DNA of 33,590 nt. Source: a virus. Shown here one piece after another: positions 23,241 to 30,148 of the stretch. Below the pieces are notes generated by a model. The model made no database searches, was not told where the DNA came from, and saw nothing but the letters and a program-made list of their open reading frames with translations. The DNA lies in the IMG/VR virus record IMGVR_UViG_3300037119_008521, positions 1 to 33,590 of that record. One strand, 5' to 3'. The stretch's first letter is position 1. Every line of letters starts with the position of its first letter. Position numbers and translations under genes: made by a program.

Positions 23241-24799
23241 TCATCAATCTCCTCTTCCATAGATAACTCAGCCACATCCTTGCCATCACCAAGGATGTAT
23301 TCCCTTCGAAGCTCCTGTTCACTTTTCACCCTGGCCGGCGCCTTCTTGCGCCTTGCGGCAAGAGAATCGTTCATCATCTCCCAGTTCCAACCAATCTTGG
23401 CGATCGCGTAACGGCAAGAGTCGATACTATCATCCTTGGCTTTGGTCTTATTGGTCTCAACCGCAAGCGATTCAAACTCATCTGCCATCTTGTACGTCTC
23501 AAGGTACTCACCGCTTGGAACATCCTTTTCATACTCTTCGTTTGGCATCATCAGTACGAAAGATCCCGACTTAAACAAGGTGTTAAGGGCGCCTTCACCA
23601 ATCGCATGACTCTTCTCTGCTGTTTCAAACGGGAGGCCAGCGTTCTGCGCATACGTTGCAAGATCCTTGGCTGAATAGTCGTAGTACCAAGTGCGAACCT
23701 CTAAACCACGGCTCATCTCAACGCATTTTAATACTACGTCCTCACTGGTGGTGATTAGGTTATCCCCTCTCCAGTGGCGCACCACACAGCCCTTCGTGAA
23801 GTCTGGGCTGATCGCCACAATAGTCACAGCACTTGGGTGGTTCTTGCCTCCAGAGCCGTAGTCCGCGCCGCCAATATATATCCAATCTGCTGGGGGCTTC
23901 ACGTACGGTACAAAGTGCCGCTCTCTGTCGAATGTCTGATATTTAAGACCTTCGTCTTTAACAAACTTCCCGAACACTCGGCGCTGGACTTCGGCGGGAC
24001 TCACGCAAGCGTCAATCGCCCTCTGTATCTTCTCTTTAGTCCACCGTGTTGGCGTACCATCTTCAAACTTCATGCAGTCGTATAGACTTATCTGCCAAAC
24101 CTTGGCGTGCGGCCACTGAGTGCGGCGTTCTACTACATCGCGCCAGAATGTTTGGCCCAGTGTCGCGGTAAACACAAAGTGGATAAACCCATCGGTGGCT
24201 GATACGCGTGTTTGAAGTTCGGGGAGTAGCGCCACCGGAACCTCTTCATCGCAAAACATCGCCCACACAGTACCGCCCTGGAGTGCCTGGACATCTTGTG
24301 CGTACACCTTAAAATGAAGGGAAATCCCCGATTTCCAGTCGATGCGCTCAATCTGCTGGTTACGCTTCCAAATCCTGTATCCGTATTCTGGATGGTCAGG
24401 ATCACCAGGTAGTAACGGTCTCCACTTATCCTCAAACTCCGCAGTTGCCAGCACCTTATCTGGATACAGGTACCAAAACATTGACGGCACTGCGCCCTCA
24501 CCCATCTGCACTGGCCAGAGCGATGGCCACAGCTCTTTATTCACACACCATTCAATGCATTTTTTGATATTGACCGTACTCTTACCAATTTGGTTAGCCG
24601 CTGTGCAGCACTGCACCTTATCTACAAGGTTGTCATAGTACTCACGACTCCAAGGGTAATGCTTCTGCGCATACCTATGCGGCAGCGCGATCTTAAGCCG
24701 CTCCTGATTCTCAAGCTGTTCAAGCTTTTGGAGTTTCAAGGCATAAAGCTCGCGCTCTACCTCATTCAAATTCGCCGGTATCTGTTTTAACTTGCTCAA
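23216..24799 (-). CDS. Terminase large subunit
   Basis: The 527-residue protein has the two parts of a large terminase. The ATPase has Walker A AANQIGKST (68-75 region) and Walker B MFCDEE (181-186). The C-terminal RNase H-like nuclease has acidic residues D313 in GGADYGSG, D374 in WYYDYSA and D456/D457 in KAKDDSIDSCRY. It cuts and pumps phage DNA into the procapsid through the portal. The only plausible start is a TTG at 24799 with AGGG 8 bases upstream, since no ATG is near. It overlaps the previous gene by 38 bases. Confidence 0.93.
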   Translation of the reverse strand: MSKLKQIPANLNEVERELYALKLQKLEQLENQERLKIALPHRYAQKHYPWSREYYDNLVDKVQCCTAANQIGKSTVNIKKCIEWCVNKELWPSLWPVQMGEGAVPSMFWYLYPDKVLATAEFEDKWRPLLPGDPDHPEYGYRIWKRNQQIERIDWKSGISLHFKVYAQDVQALQGGTVWAMFCDEEVPVALLPELQTRVSATDGFIHFVFTATLGQTFWRDVVERRTQWPHAKVWQISLYDCMKFEDGTPTRWTKEKIQRAIDACVSPAEVQRRVFGKFVKDEGLKYQTFDRERHFVPYVKPPADWIYIGGADYGSGGKNHPSAVTIVAISPDFTKGCVVRHWRGDNLITTSEDVVLKCVEMSRGLEVRTWYYDYSAKDLATYAQNAGLPFETAEKSHAIGEGALNTLFKSGSFVLMMPNEEYEKDVPSGEYLETYKMADEFESLAVETNKTKAKDDSIDSCRYAIAKIGWNWEMMNDSLAARRKKAPARVKSEQELRREYILGDGKDVAELSMEEEIDEWNELMEL

Positions 24800-25409
24800 C
24801 CCGCTTACCCTCTAGTGCCTTAATCTTAGCGTCAATATCATCAAGGGGGTTTGCGCTTAAGACCTGCCCCTCAATCTCTTTTATCGTTCGACTCTCTGCA
24901 GGCGCGCTAATCTCCTTATTAACCGTGCGCTGTACAGCCTTGCCATGTACACGGTCGTCTAGCATCTTGGCGATCTCGATCACCCTATCAACCTGCTCCA
25001 CGTCCATCGTGCCATCAGGGAGCGTGAGCTTAGAGGACACCACACCGCGCAGCTTTATCATCGAAACTTCGAGCGCCTCTGATACGCGCAGATTATATTC
25101 CAAGGGCGGGATCATAAGAAACGCAATGCACTCAGGCTTTGAGGTGATGAATGGATAGAAATACTCAAAGCCAATACCAAGCTTTCTGAGCACTTTAATA
25201 AAGTTAAACGCACGGTTTTCTTCGGACGCCTCTTTAGCCTCAGCCCAGAACTCTGTGCGGATCACGGTGAGGTGCGGCGGGATGTCGTAGTCACTGAGGA
25301 GCTTTGACTCACTTAGAGCTAGGTAACCGACTCTTTTGGCGTGCAAATATGCATCCCGCAGATCCTCTGGTAAAAACGGCAATAACGCTGACACACTGTT
25401 TGCACTCAT
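24762..25409 (-). CDS. Possible terminase small subunit
   Basis: The protein of 215 residues is mainly helical: SVSALLPFLPEDLRDAYLHAKRVGYL, then FWAEAKEASEENRAFNFIKVLRKLGIGF. The C-terminal third is charged and coiled-coil-like (DIDAKIKALEGKRVEQVK). It lies directly before the large terminase, where small terminase genes usually stand, and its basic helical start could bind packaging DNA. No diagnostic motif is visible, so this is a positional call. The ATG at 25409 overlaps the preceding TGA. Confidence 0.55.
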   Translation of the reverse strand: MSANSVSALLPFLPEDLRDAYLHAKRVGYLALSESKLLSDYDIPPHLTVIRTEFWAEAKEASEENRAFNFIKVLRKLGIGFEYFYPFITSKPECIAFLMIPPLEYNLRVSEALEVSMIKLRGVVSSKLTLPDGTMDVEQVDRVIEIAKMLDDRVHGKAVQRTVNKEISAPAESRTIKEIEGQVLSANPLDDIDAKIKALEGKRVEQVKTDTGEFE

Positions 25410-25951
25410 AGTCCACACACCTTCAACACTTGATCCACATACTCATCTAAACACATACTATTGGTATCAATCACCAAGTCCCACCTGTCATAATCATCAA
25501 GATCAACCTCGCTCTGATGGGTGGTGTCTGGCCGCCACTTCTTAGCCCGAAGCCTTCGAATGCCCTCATCCGCGTTAAGTCTTATCTTATATATCTCAGC
25601 TCCAAGGGGCAGGCACCCCTCAAGGTGCTCCGCTTCCGACCTAAACCTCAAGTCATCCACGATAAACACATCAGCCTTTGACGCCAGCATTCTACGTGCA
25701 AGTGCCCAAACCCAAACATCCTCGCCAAACCTTGCTCTGCCCCACTCGGTTCCAAGGTATTGAAGGAGCTGCCCATCAATCATGCTCTTATCCGTATCAA
25801 GAACATCCCTCATGATAGCCCACACAGCATTATGCATTTCATAGATAGGATCTGCGAACTTTAAAATGGGAGCGTTGGTGGATAGCCTTAAAGCGGCAGC
25901 AAGCGTCGTCTTACCGCTACCCTGCCGCCCAGATATCAATATAACCTTCAT
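25406..25951 (-). CDS. Deoxynucleoside monophosphate kinase
   Basis: The 181-residue P-loop kinase has Walker A GRQGSGKT at 8-15. Further motifs are LKFADPIYEMH at 30-40, LGTEWGRARFG at 66-76 and DVFIVDDLRFRSEA at 94-107, with a lid-like arginine cluster (RRLRAKKWRPD). These features match phage deoxynucleotide monophosphate kinases, which raise dNDP pools for replication. It is the first gene of the long virion operon, an unusual position. AGGTGG precedes the ATG. Length is within the family range. Confidence 0.85.
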   Translation of the reverse strand: MKVILISGRQGSGKTTLAAALRLSTNAPILKFADPIYEMHNAVWAIMRDVLDTDKSMIDGQLLQYLGTEWGRARFGEDVWVWALARRMLASKADVFIVDDLRFRSEAEHLEGCLPLGAEIYKIRLNADEGIRRLRAKKWRPDTTHQSEVDLDDYDRWDLVIDTNSMCLDEYVDQVLKVCGL

Positions 25952-26058
25952 ACCACCTCAAAAGACACATGGGGCAGCTCTGCCCATACGGATGAAAACT
26001 GGTTGATGGTGATTAACTGATGAACAACCCACCCCATGCAAATAAAAATCTACCAAGG

Positions 26059-26088
26059 CTTTTATTGTTCGGAAAGGGCTCGTAAACT
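26059..26088. promoter_or_regulatory. Candidate overlapping divergent promoters
   Basis: On the + strand TTTATT (26061-26066) and TAAACT (26083-26088) are 16 bases apart, and the -10 ends 7 bases before the ATG at 26096. On the - strand TTTACG (26086-26081) and TAAAAG (26064-26059) have similar spacing and could drive the kinase/virion operon. Each match is only moderate. The remaining intergenic sequence to 25952 also has a small hairpin (GGGCA-GCTC-TGCCC at 25972-25985) of unknown role. Confidence 0.35.
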
Positions 26089-26095
26089 TTAATTC

Positions 26096-26287
26096 ATGAC
26101 AAAGCCACTTCGCAGGTTCTACGAGTTCAAAGTAACCGTGCTTGATGAGGTGGACTGCTCGGATGAAGACCTACTAGAAGAAGTGGCCGACCTTATGGCA
26201 CAGATCTTTGAAGCTGAAGAAATCAGCATAGAGCTTGTAGATGCTAGTGACTATGTGTCAAATGAGCCTGAGATGGCTAAGGCTTAG
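26096..26287 (+). CDS. Small acidic protein of unknown function
   Basis: The 63-residue protein starts MTKPLRRFYEFKVTVLDEVD and is strongly acidic after the first ten residues, with a helix (EDLLEEVADLMAQIF) between strands. It is the only + gene between two - strand blocks. The ATG has no Shine-Dalgarno site and a TAAACT box 7 bases upstream, so it may be leaderless. An acidic, small, separately expressed phage protein could be a DNA mimic or regulator, but that is a guess. It overlaps the end of the opposing gene by 11 bases. Confidence 0.6.
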   Translation: MTKPLRRFYEFKVTVLDEVDCSDEDLLEEVADLMAQIFEAEEISIELVDASDYVSNEPEMAKA

Positions 26288-26789
26288 ACTTCCACTTAGC
26301 AAGTGCGCTGCGGGCTCTGTGGCCTTTGTCAGCCGTAACTTCTGGTCCAATTTCATATGGTGATTCAAATCGCTTTAAGTAGTGATCTTTGACCGCATAA
26401 AACTCCAAAGCCGCCACTAGCTCGGCTATATCTTCTGGTTGAATTATTTGCTCATGGTTGAAATTCTCGGACTTGGTTGAAAAGTCACCGCTAATTTCCG
26501 ACTCCCCCTTAGACCCTTGCTGCCATTGGCGAATTTCAATCAACGCAGCTGTGATCCAAATATCTGTTATTTTACTGTCAGGGCAGCCCTTGATGTCTTC
26601 AAGCATCTTGAGTGCCGACTCCGGCAGGCTGTTGCGTTCGGCGGCAAGGGCTTCGGCGAATTGCTCCACAAAAGTCTCCCAGCCTGCGGGATAAATAGTA
26701 GCCGTGGGTAGTGTCGTAGCATCGCAATCGAGTAACGCTTGAAAATGACTGCGCACTTTCTGTCTGTCTTTATCACTTGGCTTTGTCAT
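26277..26789 (-). CDS. Unknown phage accessory protein
   Basis: The 170-residue protein starts MTKPSDKDRQKVRSHFQALL and has a Trp/Gln-rich middle (IEIRQWQQGS). A motif ELVAALEFYAVKDHY near the C-terminus is followed by HRARSALAKWKSKP. A similar 'PALEFYGDD ... ARELLAKL' ending occurs in the gene at 27389-27853, so both may belong to one loosely conserved early-gene group. Its start overlaps the upstream stop (ATGA). Confidence 0.6.
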   Translation of the reverse strand: MTKPSDKDRQKVRSHFQALLDCDATTLPTATIYPAGWETFVEQFAEALAAERNSLPESALKMLEDIKGCPDSKITDIWITAALIEIRQWQQGSKGESEISGDFSTKSENFNHEQIIQPEDIAELVAALEFYAVKDHYLKRFESPYEIGPEVTADKGHRARSALAKWKSKP

Positions 26790-27031
26790 TCAAATGCGCT
26801 CCCAAGAGCCTTCTCGGCGACTTCGCCAAACGTTGTTCCCATGAAGGTTTCAGTGCCAGCTCTAATAACCCACCTAGTCTCGGTCTCAGATTTCTTCTCT
26901 TGAAACTTTAAATAAAAATCTCGGTAGATTTTCCCTTGGTTCTCAAGTGATTCACGCGGGACTAGCGTTCTAAGTATTTCTAGCTCTCTGTGTTTATATT
27001 TTTCACTTAATAAATGTATAATATTATCCAT
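26786..27031 (-). CDS. Small unknown protein downstream of the Xre regulator
   Basis: The 81-residue protein has a helical first half (ILRTLVPRESLENQGKIYRD) and a beta-like second half (TRWVIRAGTETFMGTTFGEV). It overlaps both neighbours by a few bases, showing tight co-translation with the HTH gene. No family recognised. Confidence 0.58.
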   Translation of the reverse strand: MDNIIHLLSEKYKHRELEILRTLVPRESLENQGKIYRDFYLKFQEKKSETETRWVIRAGTETFMGTTFGEVAEKALGSAFE

Positions 27032-27260
27032 CTACCCCATCCTTCTCGCCGCATTCGGCGCCCCAAATCTTTTCAAACTTAACAGGCAGAACTCTTAGAA
27101 TTTTTAAAATAGAACTAAGCGCGGGGTCACGATCACCATTGATAATATGACTTATGGCGGCTTGGGTTAAGCCAGTTCGTTTCGCCAGTTCATTTTGAGT
27201 CATGCCCATGAGGCTCAATAGTTCGGCTAACCTTGGCGCACCTTTCTTTTTGTTACTCAT
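27024..27260 (-). CDS. Xre/Cro-CI family HTH regulator
   Basis: The 78-residue protein has a clear helix-turn-helix: MTQNELAKRTGLTQAAISHIINGDRDP (about 20-46). This is a classic Xre pattern with the Q-N-E-L-A first helix and the Q-A-A-I-S recognition helix. A C-terminal helix (SSILKILRVLPV) probably helps dimerise. Such proteins repress or select early phage promoters. The tail ends AECGEKDGVDG, close to the AECGEG end of the gene before it. Its ATG overlaps the upstream stop by 8 bases. Confidence 0.85.
   Translation of the reverse strand: MSNKKKGAPRLAELLSLMGMTQNELAKRTGLTQAAISHIINGDRDPALSSILKILRVLPVKFEKIWGAECGEKDGVDG
27045..27060. repeat. First copy of a 16-base direct repeat containing a hairpin
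   Basis: CTCGCCGCATTCGGCG here is identical to 27268-27283. Inside it CGCCG and CGGCG are inverted around CATT. It encodes the A-E-C-G-E end of the HTH protein. Confidence 0.6.
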
Positions 27261-27396
27261 TTTTACCCTCGCCGCATTCGGCGGTTAGCTCGCTGGACTG
27301 CAAATACTCACGCAGTGTTTTTAAAACCTCAAAGTTAACGCCTTTAACGGCAAGCAACGCACCATATGCGAATTGCAGCATCTCTCGATCAGTCAT
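27253..27396 (-). CDS. Small protein of 47 residues filling the gap before the HTH gene
   Basis: The frame runs from ATG at 27396 to TAA at 27253 and encodes 47 residues (MTDREMLQFAYGALLAVKG, ending AECGEGKNE). It is mostly helical. GGAG lies 7 bases upstream of the ATG. It overlaps the upstream gene by 8 bases and the HTH gene by 8 bases, the same overlap that recurs along this operon. That fit is good evidence that it is real despite its length. It shares the AECGE tail and a 16-base repeat with the HTH gene. Confidence 0.6.
   Translation of the reverse strand: MTDREMLQFAYGALLAVKGVNFEVLKTLREYLQSSELTAECGEGKNE
27268..27283. repeat. Second copy of the 16-base direct repeat
   Basis: This copy is identical to 27045-27060 and lies near the end of the 47-residue gene, in the same reading phase (A-E-C-G-E). 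It may be the trace of a small duplication, or a repeated hairpin with a regulatory role. Confidence 0.6.
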
Positions 27397-27853
27397 CTTT
27401 CTTCTCCACCTCGGCATTCAGCTTGGCGAGTAGCTCGCGAGCTTGCTTGCCGCCATCTTGAATAAATCTATCAACTGGATCACTACAGTCGTCGCAATGT
27501 TTTAGCCAATAACCACTTCCCTCGCGCCAGGGTAAGGAATACGTGCCTTTATCATCACCGTAAAACTCCAACGCCGGCACCACTTCCGCAAGTAGCTCCG
27601 ATCGCCCTGCATCGTATCCGCATTTATACGCGATAGTTTCTTTGATTGCTGAGCCCACGGTGGCTTTCTTGTAGCCAGCTTCGTGGGCGTCTTGCAAAAT
27701 CGGAGCAATCAAATCGTTAACAGCATAGTAGTGCCAATTAAGATCGCCTTTGCCTGGATGCATTTGATGTAGGCTGATCGCATCCCACAATTTGTTTGCA
27801 AGCTGTATTTGCCTCGCCCGTTTCTCATGCTCCGCGCCTTTGTCGTTAGTCAT
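27389..27853 (-). CDS. Unknown phage accessory protein with PALEFY motif
   Basis: The 154-residue protein has a helical N-terminus (EKRARQIQLANKLWDAI) and a middle YKKATVGSAIKETIAYKCGYDAG. VVPALEFYGDDKGTYSLPW precedes a possible metal- or disulphide-forming HCDDC at about 117-121. The end QARELLAKLNAE is like that of the gene at 26277-26789. No enzyme motif is recognised. It overlaps both neighbours by 8 bases. Confidence 0.6.
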   Translation of the reverse strand: MTNDKGAEHEKRARQIQLANKLWDAISLHQMHPGKGDLNWHYYAVNDLIAPILQDAHEAGYKKATVGSAIKETIAYKCGYDAGRSELLAEVVPALEFYGDDKGTYSLPWREGSGYWLKHCDDCSDPVDRFIQDGGKQARELLAKLNAEVEKKDD

Positions 27854-28058
27854 TTGAGCCTTTCTTCATGATTGTGTCCGAAACCTTTTTAATTGTATAA
27901 GCTGGCACAACCACAGAAACATAAACAAGCGCCAAGGCAATCAATGAAAAGAAAGAAATAATCATTAAGCACTCAATGAAATCTGTGAAAAAGTAATAGG
28001 CCGCGCAAGCTAGGGCGACTAAACCGATGGAAATAATTATTGCTAATAATTCACTCAT
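27846..28058 (-). CDS. Small multi-span membrane protein
   Basis: The 70-residue protein has two or three hydrophobic segments: LLAIIISIGLVALACAAYYFF (about 4-24) and CLMIISFFSLIALALVYVSVVV (about 30-51), then a basic tail with KKVSDTIMKKG. It lies in the small-gene block and overlaps both neighbours. It may be a holin, an exclusion protein or another envelope-acting factor; the sequence does not decide. Confidence 0.62.
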   Translation of the reverse strand: MSELLAIIISIGLVALACAAYYFFTDFIECLMIISFFSLIALALVYVSVVVPAYTIKKVSDTIMKKGSND

Positions 28059-28378
28059 GCCGCCCCCAACTCCGCATCGAGTGCCTCTCGCGCTTTGTCA
28101 TAAGCTTTAACCTTGCTTGGCGTAAACCCAAGGTCGTCCATAAACTCCCTGCCTCGCTTTATCTCTTCAATCATCTTGGTTATTAGACTGGGGTTGAAGG
28201 CGGCAATGAATGCGGCGTTTGGCTCATGGTGAATAATGCCTACTGGGAAAACGCGCTGATTTTCATCCTCAACTTCTTCCCATGTAATCAGGTTTTCACC
28301 ATTAAAAATGTGTGTTGACATCCATTTTGTAGGAGTCGCCGCACTCACGATCTTTTGCAGGTCTTCAATTTTCTTCAT
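28055..28378 (-). CDS. Unknown protein with 'AAFIAAFNPSLITKMIEEIK' motif
   Basis: The 107-residue protein starts MKKIEDLQKIVSAATPTKW. A beta region (ITWEEVEDENQRVFPVGIIHHE) is followed by NAAFIAAFNPSLITKMIEEI, a short signature common to a group of early phage accessory proteins of the Ea22 or Lar-like kind. The ATG at 28378 with GGGG seven bases upstream is preferred over a longer open frame to 28444. No biochemical role can be assigned. Confidence 0.62.
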   Translation of the reverse strand: MKKIEDLQKIVSAATPTKWMSTHIFNGENLITWEEVEDENQRVFPVGIIHHEPNAAFIAAFNPSLITKMIEEIKRGREFMDDLGFTPSKVKAYDKAREALDAELGAA

Positions 28379-28565
28379 CGGTATACCCCAGCGCTGCAAG
28401 CAGCATGTCGGCCTTTGATACCGCAAGCGTAGCACGCGGGCCATACGCTCCTTCGGGATCGCTCTTTAGCTCTTCACAATAAAAGCTGTACGCCATGTTA
28501 ATGCGTATGCGCTCTAATTCGGATAGCTCTGATTCTTGATTTGCTGTAATTTTAAAATCATTCAT
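28365..28565 (-). CDS. Small acidic helical protein, unknown
   Basis: The 66-residue protein starts MNDFKITANQESELSELERIRINMAYSFYCEEL and is helical throughout. The ATG overlaps the preceding TGA by one base, and the end overlaps the next gene by 14 bases. No family recognised. Confidence 0.55.
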   Translation of the reverse strand: MNDFKITANQESELSELERIRINMAYSFYCEELKSDPEGAYGPRATLAVSKADMLLAALGYTDEEN

Positions 28566-28900
28566 CACTCATCTACCTCGATATCTGGAAGGCTGGGGTG
28601 ACGACGGCCCGGGACTATATCTGCATCAACTGAATAATACGCAATCTCAATCACGTCCGAAACTACACGCGAGATCAAATAAGGTATGTACTTCTTCTTA
28701 GCCTTGGGCTCGGTGTAGAGCTGCCAAGCCTCGTTCTCGCCAACCACCGCATCGGAATCGCCGGTGTTAAACCATCCGACCCAAGCGTCTTTTGGCGTCT
28801 TAGCTACAATGTTAAAATGGACTTCCTTATCCCACTTGTCATGCCTAACCCTAAACGGAAACACGCTACCCGCAGCTTCGAAGCATTCCTGTAGGGTCAT
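28565..28900 (-). CDS. Unknown protein with DWVGWF-like beta core
   Basis: The 111-residue protein has an N-terminal helix (MTLQECFEAAG) and beta-rich aromatic segments (KEVHFNIVAKTPKDAWVGWFNTG). A basic KPKAKKKYIPYLIS-like stretch and a Pro-rich acidic end follow. Start and stop overlap its neighbours by one to three bases. I do not recognise it. Confidence 0.55.
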   Translation of the reverse strand: MTLQECFEAAGSVFPFRVRHDKWDKEVHFNIVAKTPKDAWVGWFNTGDSDAVVGENEAWQLYTEPKAKKKYIPYLISRVVSDVIEIAYYSVDADIVPGRRHPSLPDIEVDE

Positions 28901-29139
28901 CACTCACACTCCTCTATACCAAGTGCCGTTAAACACTCTTGAATCGTGCCGGTGCAGTACTCAACAATAGGACCTTCGGTGCACCATCTGGGAAGTTGGG
29001 ATGGCCTTAGCGATAAATAGTTAAACGCATTATCAGTTACTCGAAACATCTTTGGTCCAACCCGCTCTATCCAATGTCCTTCACTTTTATGAAGCCGTCG
29101 GCGGCCTTTAACTTTCCCACAATTTTCACAGCCCCCCAT
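28900..29139 (-). CDS. Small Cys-containing protein, unknown
   Basis: The protein starts MGGCENCGKVKGRRRLHKSEGHW with a CxxC pair and basic residues, then a beta strand (WIERVGPKMFRVTDNAF) and a C-terminal CTGTIQECLTALGIEECE. A zinc knuckle or disulphide is possible. The start is uncertain: ATG 29139 has no clear ribosome site, while TTG 29154 has AAGG ten bases upstream. The gene overlaps the membrane-protein gene before it by about 70 bases. Confidence 0.5.
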   Translation of the reverse strand: MGGCENCGKVKGRRRLHKSEGHWIERVGPKMFRVTDNAFNYLSLRPSQLPRWCTEGPIVEYCTGTIQECLTALGIEECE

Positions 29140-29267
29140 ACAAGTATTACGCAAACAATCGGAGCCTTCAGAAAGCCAAGTACCATGTAAAGGATCGCGC
29201 CTGTTAGCGCATCCGAGCTTACGCCCTTTAATAGTTCCACGATTAGTTTTAATTCTTCAATATTCAT
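29067..29267 (-). CDS. Small membrane protein
   Basis: The 66-residue protein starts MNIEELKLIVELLKGVSS and has one or two hydrophobic segments (ALTGAILYMVLGFL, APIVCVILVWGAVKIV) before a short charged tail. AGGAG lies four bases before the ATG at 29267. It follows the lipoprotein protease gene by 8 bases, so the two are probably co-expressed at the envelope. Holin-like in size, but not provably so. Confidence 0.6.
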   Translation of the reverse strand: MNIEELKLIVELLKGVSSDALTGAILYMVLGFLKAPIVCVILVWGAVKIVGKLKAADGFIKVKDIG

Positions 29268-29275
29268 ATTGCTCC

Positions 29276-29800
29276 TTATTTTATATACACGCTTCGATAC
29301 CAGCGGTTTCCACCAGACTCCCAAGAGGCATCCATAACCTGACGCGTACCGTAGTACGGATTGTACGCAAGCACATACTGCTTACCGCTAACCTCATACG
29401 CCCAGTAAGCCACGACAGAGTGACCCGCTTGATTCCAATAGTGGTAGATCGCAACGGGCTTGCCGCTCTTCACAAGCGCGTACACCTCGGCAAATGTCGG
29501 CGTTGAATCGACCATGGCGCTATAGCCGTAGCTTGGCAGCACCTTCTCAACCGCGACTTCGCGCTGGCATGCGCCGCTACCATTCCAAGCACAGCAATCT
29601 GACTTGTAGTACTTGCCTGCGATCTCGCACTGGCTTGGCAGCTTTCCCTTTTGGCTAAGCAACATCCTAGCGCTCGCAGCTCCGCACCATAGCGGCGTTT
29701 CCTGCTTTTGCTCGGTGAGCCCCTTGATCGCGCCATCGGTTGAGGTTGGCATTGGGCCGCTTTGGCAGGCCACGATTAGCAGCAATAATAAATATCTCAC
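29276..29800 (-). CDS. Lipoprotein papain-like cysteine protease
   Basis: The protein of 174 residues starts at GTG 29800, with AAGGA four bases upstream. MRYLLLLLIVAC is a short lipoprotein signal with the lipid cysteine at C12. Next comes TEQKQETPLWCGAASARM with catalytic C39 and a preceding Gln as oxyanion residue. H127 in QAGHSVVAYW and N147 in AYNPYYG complete the Q-C-H-N order of papain-like (AvrRpt2/C39-like) proteases. Extra cysteines (SDCCAW, ACQRE) could form disulphides in the periplasm. It may cleave an envelope protein or act on superinfecting phage; the target is unknown. It overlaps the mini-ORF before it by 3 bases. Confidence 0.8.
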   Translation of the reverse strand: MRYLLLLLIVACQSGPMPTSTDGAIKGLTEQKQETPLWCGAASARMLLSQKGKLPSQCEIAGKYYKSDCCAWNGSGACQREVAVEKVLPSYGYSAMVDSTPTFAEVYALVKSGKPVAIYHYWNQAGHSVVAYWAYEVSGKQYVLAYNPYYGTRQVMDASWESGGNRWYRSVYIK

Positions 29801-29883
29801 AGAATCCTTCGCTCCACTAAAAACCAAATCACCACCGCCATTGCTGACGCATACCCTATTAAATACTCACCCAATGTAACCAT
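29797..29883 (-). CDS. 28-residue single-span membrane mini-protein
   Basis: The ATG at 29883 leads MVTLGEYLIGYASAMAVVIW and ends FLVERRIL at TGA 29797-29799. It has one membrane span with a positively charged C-terminus. Its stop overlaps the GTG start of the lipoprotein protease, a common sign of translational coupling. A TGGGAT stretch directly before the ATG may be a weak ribosome site. It is very short, so chance cannot be excluded. Confidence 0.45.
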   Translation of the reverse strand: MVTLGEYLIGYASAMAVVIWFLVERRIL

Positions 29884-29890
29884 ATCCCAC

Positions 29891-29922
29891 TTGACATAAG
29901 CTGCCGTGTAAAATTAAGTCAA
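29891..29922. promoter_or_regulatory. Symmetric divergent promoter/operator
   Basis: TTGACATAA (29891-29899) and TTAAGTCAA (29914-29922) are inverted copies with one mismatch. Each contains a -35-like TTGAC(A/T). With 17-base spacers, each -35 of one strand lies over the weak -10 of the other (TTAAGT on +, TTATGT on -), so the two promoters would exclude each other. It lies between the Cro-like gene and the protease operon, a natural operator site. Confidence 0.55.
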
Positions 29923-29929
29923 CGACCTA

Positions 29930-30139
29930 ATGAACACCACCGTCACAATTAATTCACTATTTAAGTGGATGAAGATAAACCGCTATAAACACTACAACCT
30001 AGCACAAACACTGCGCATCAAACCCGCCACAATATCCCAATGGAAACTCAGGGATAACATCCCCACCAAGTACCACCCCACTCTACGCCTTATTATGAAA
30101 GGTGAAAAAAAGTTGACACTGAGGCCGTTAAAGAAATAG
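29930..30139 (+). CDS. Cro-like HTH DNA-binding protein
   Basis: The 69-residue basic protein has a helix-turn-helix at about 20-45: YNLAQTLRIKPATISQWKLRDNIP. The A-x-x-L-x-I then A-T-I-S-Q-W pattern, followed by IP, is that of small Cro repressors of lambdoid phages. The tail is basic. It lies directly beside a symmetric operator and is transcribed away from the protease operon, as Cro is from CI-like units. The ATG has no ribosome site and is at most about ten bases from a -10-like box. Confidence 0.75.
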   Translation: MNTTVTINSLFKWMKINRYKHYNLAQTLRIKPATISQWKLRDNIPTKYHPTLRLIMKGEKKLTLRPLKK

Positions 30140-30148
30140 AGGAGCTAA

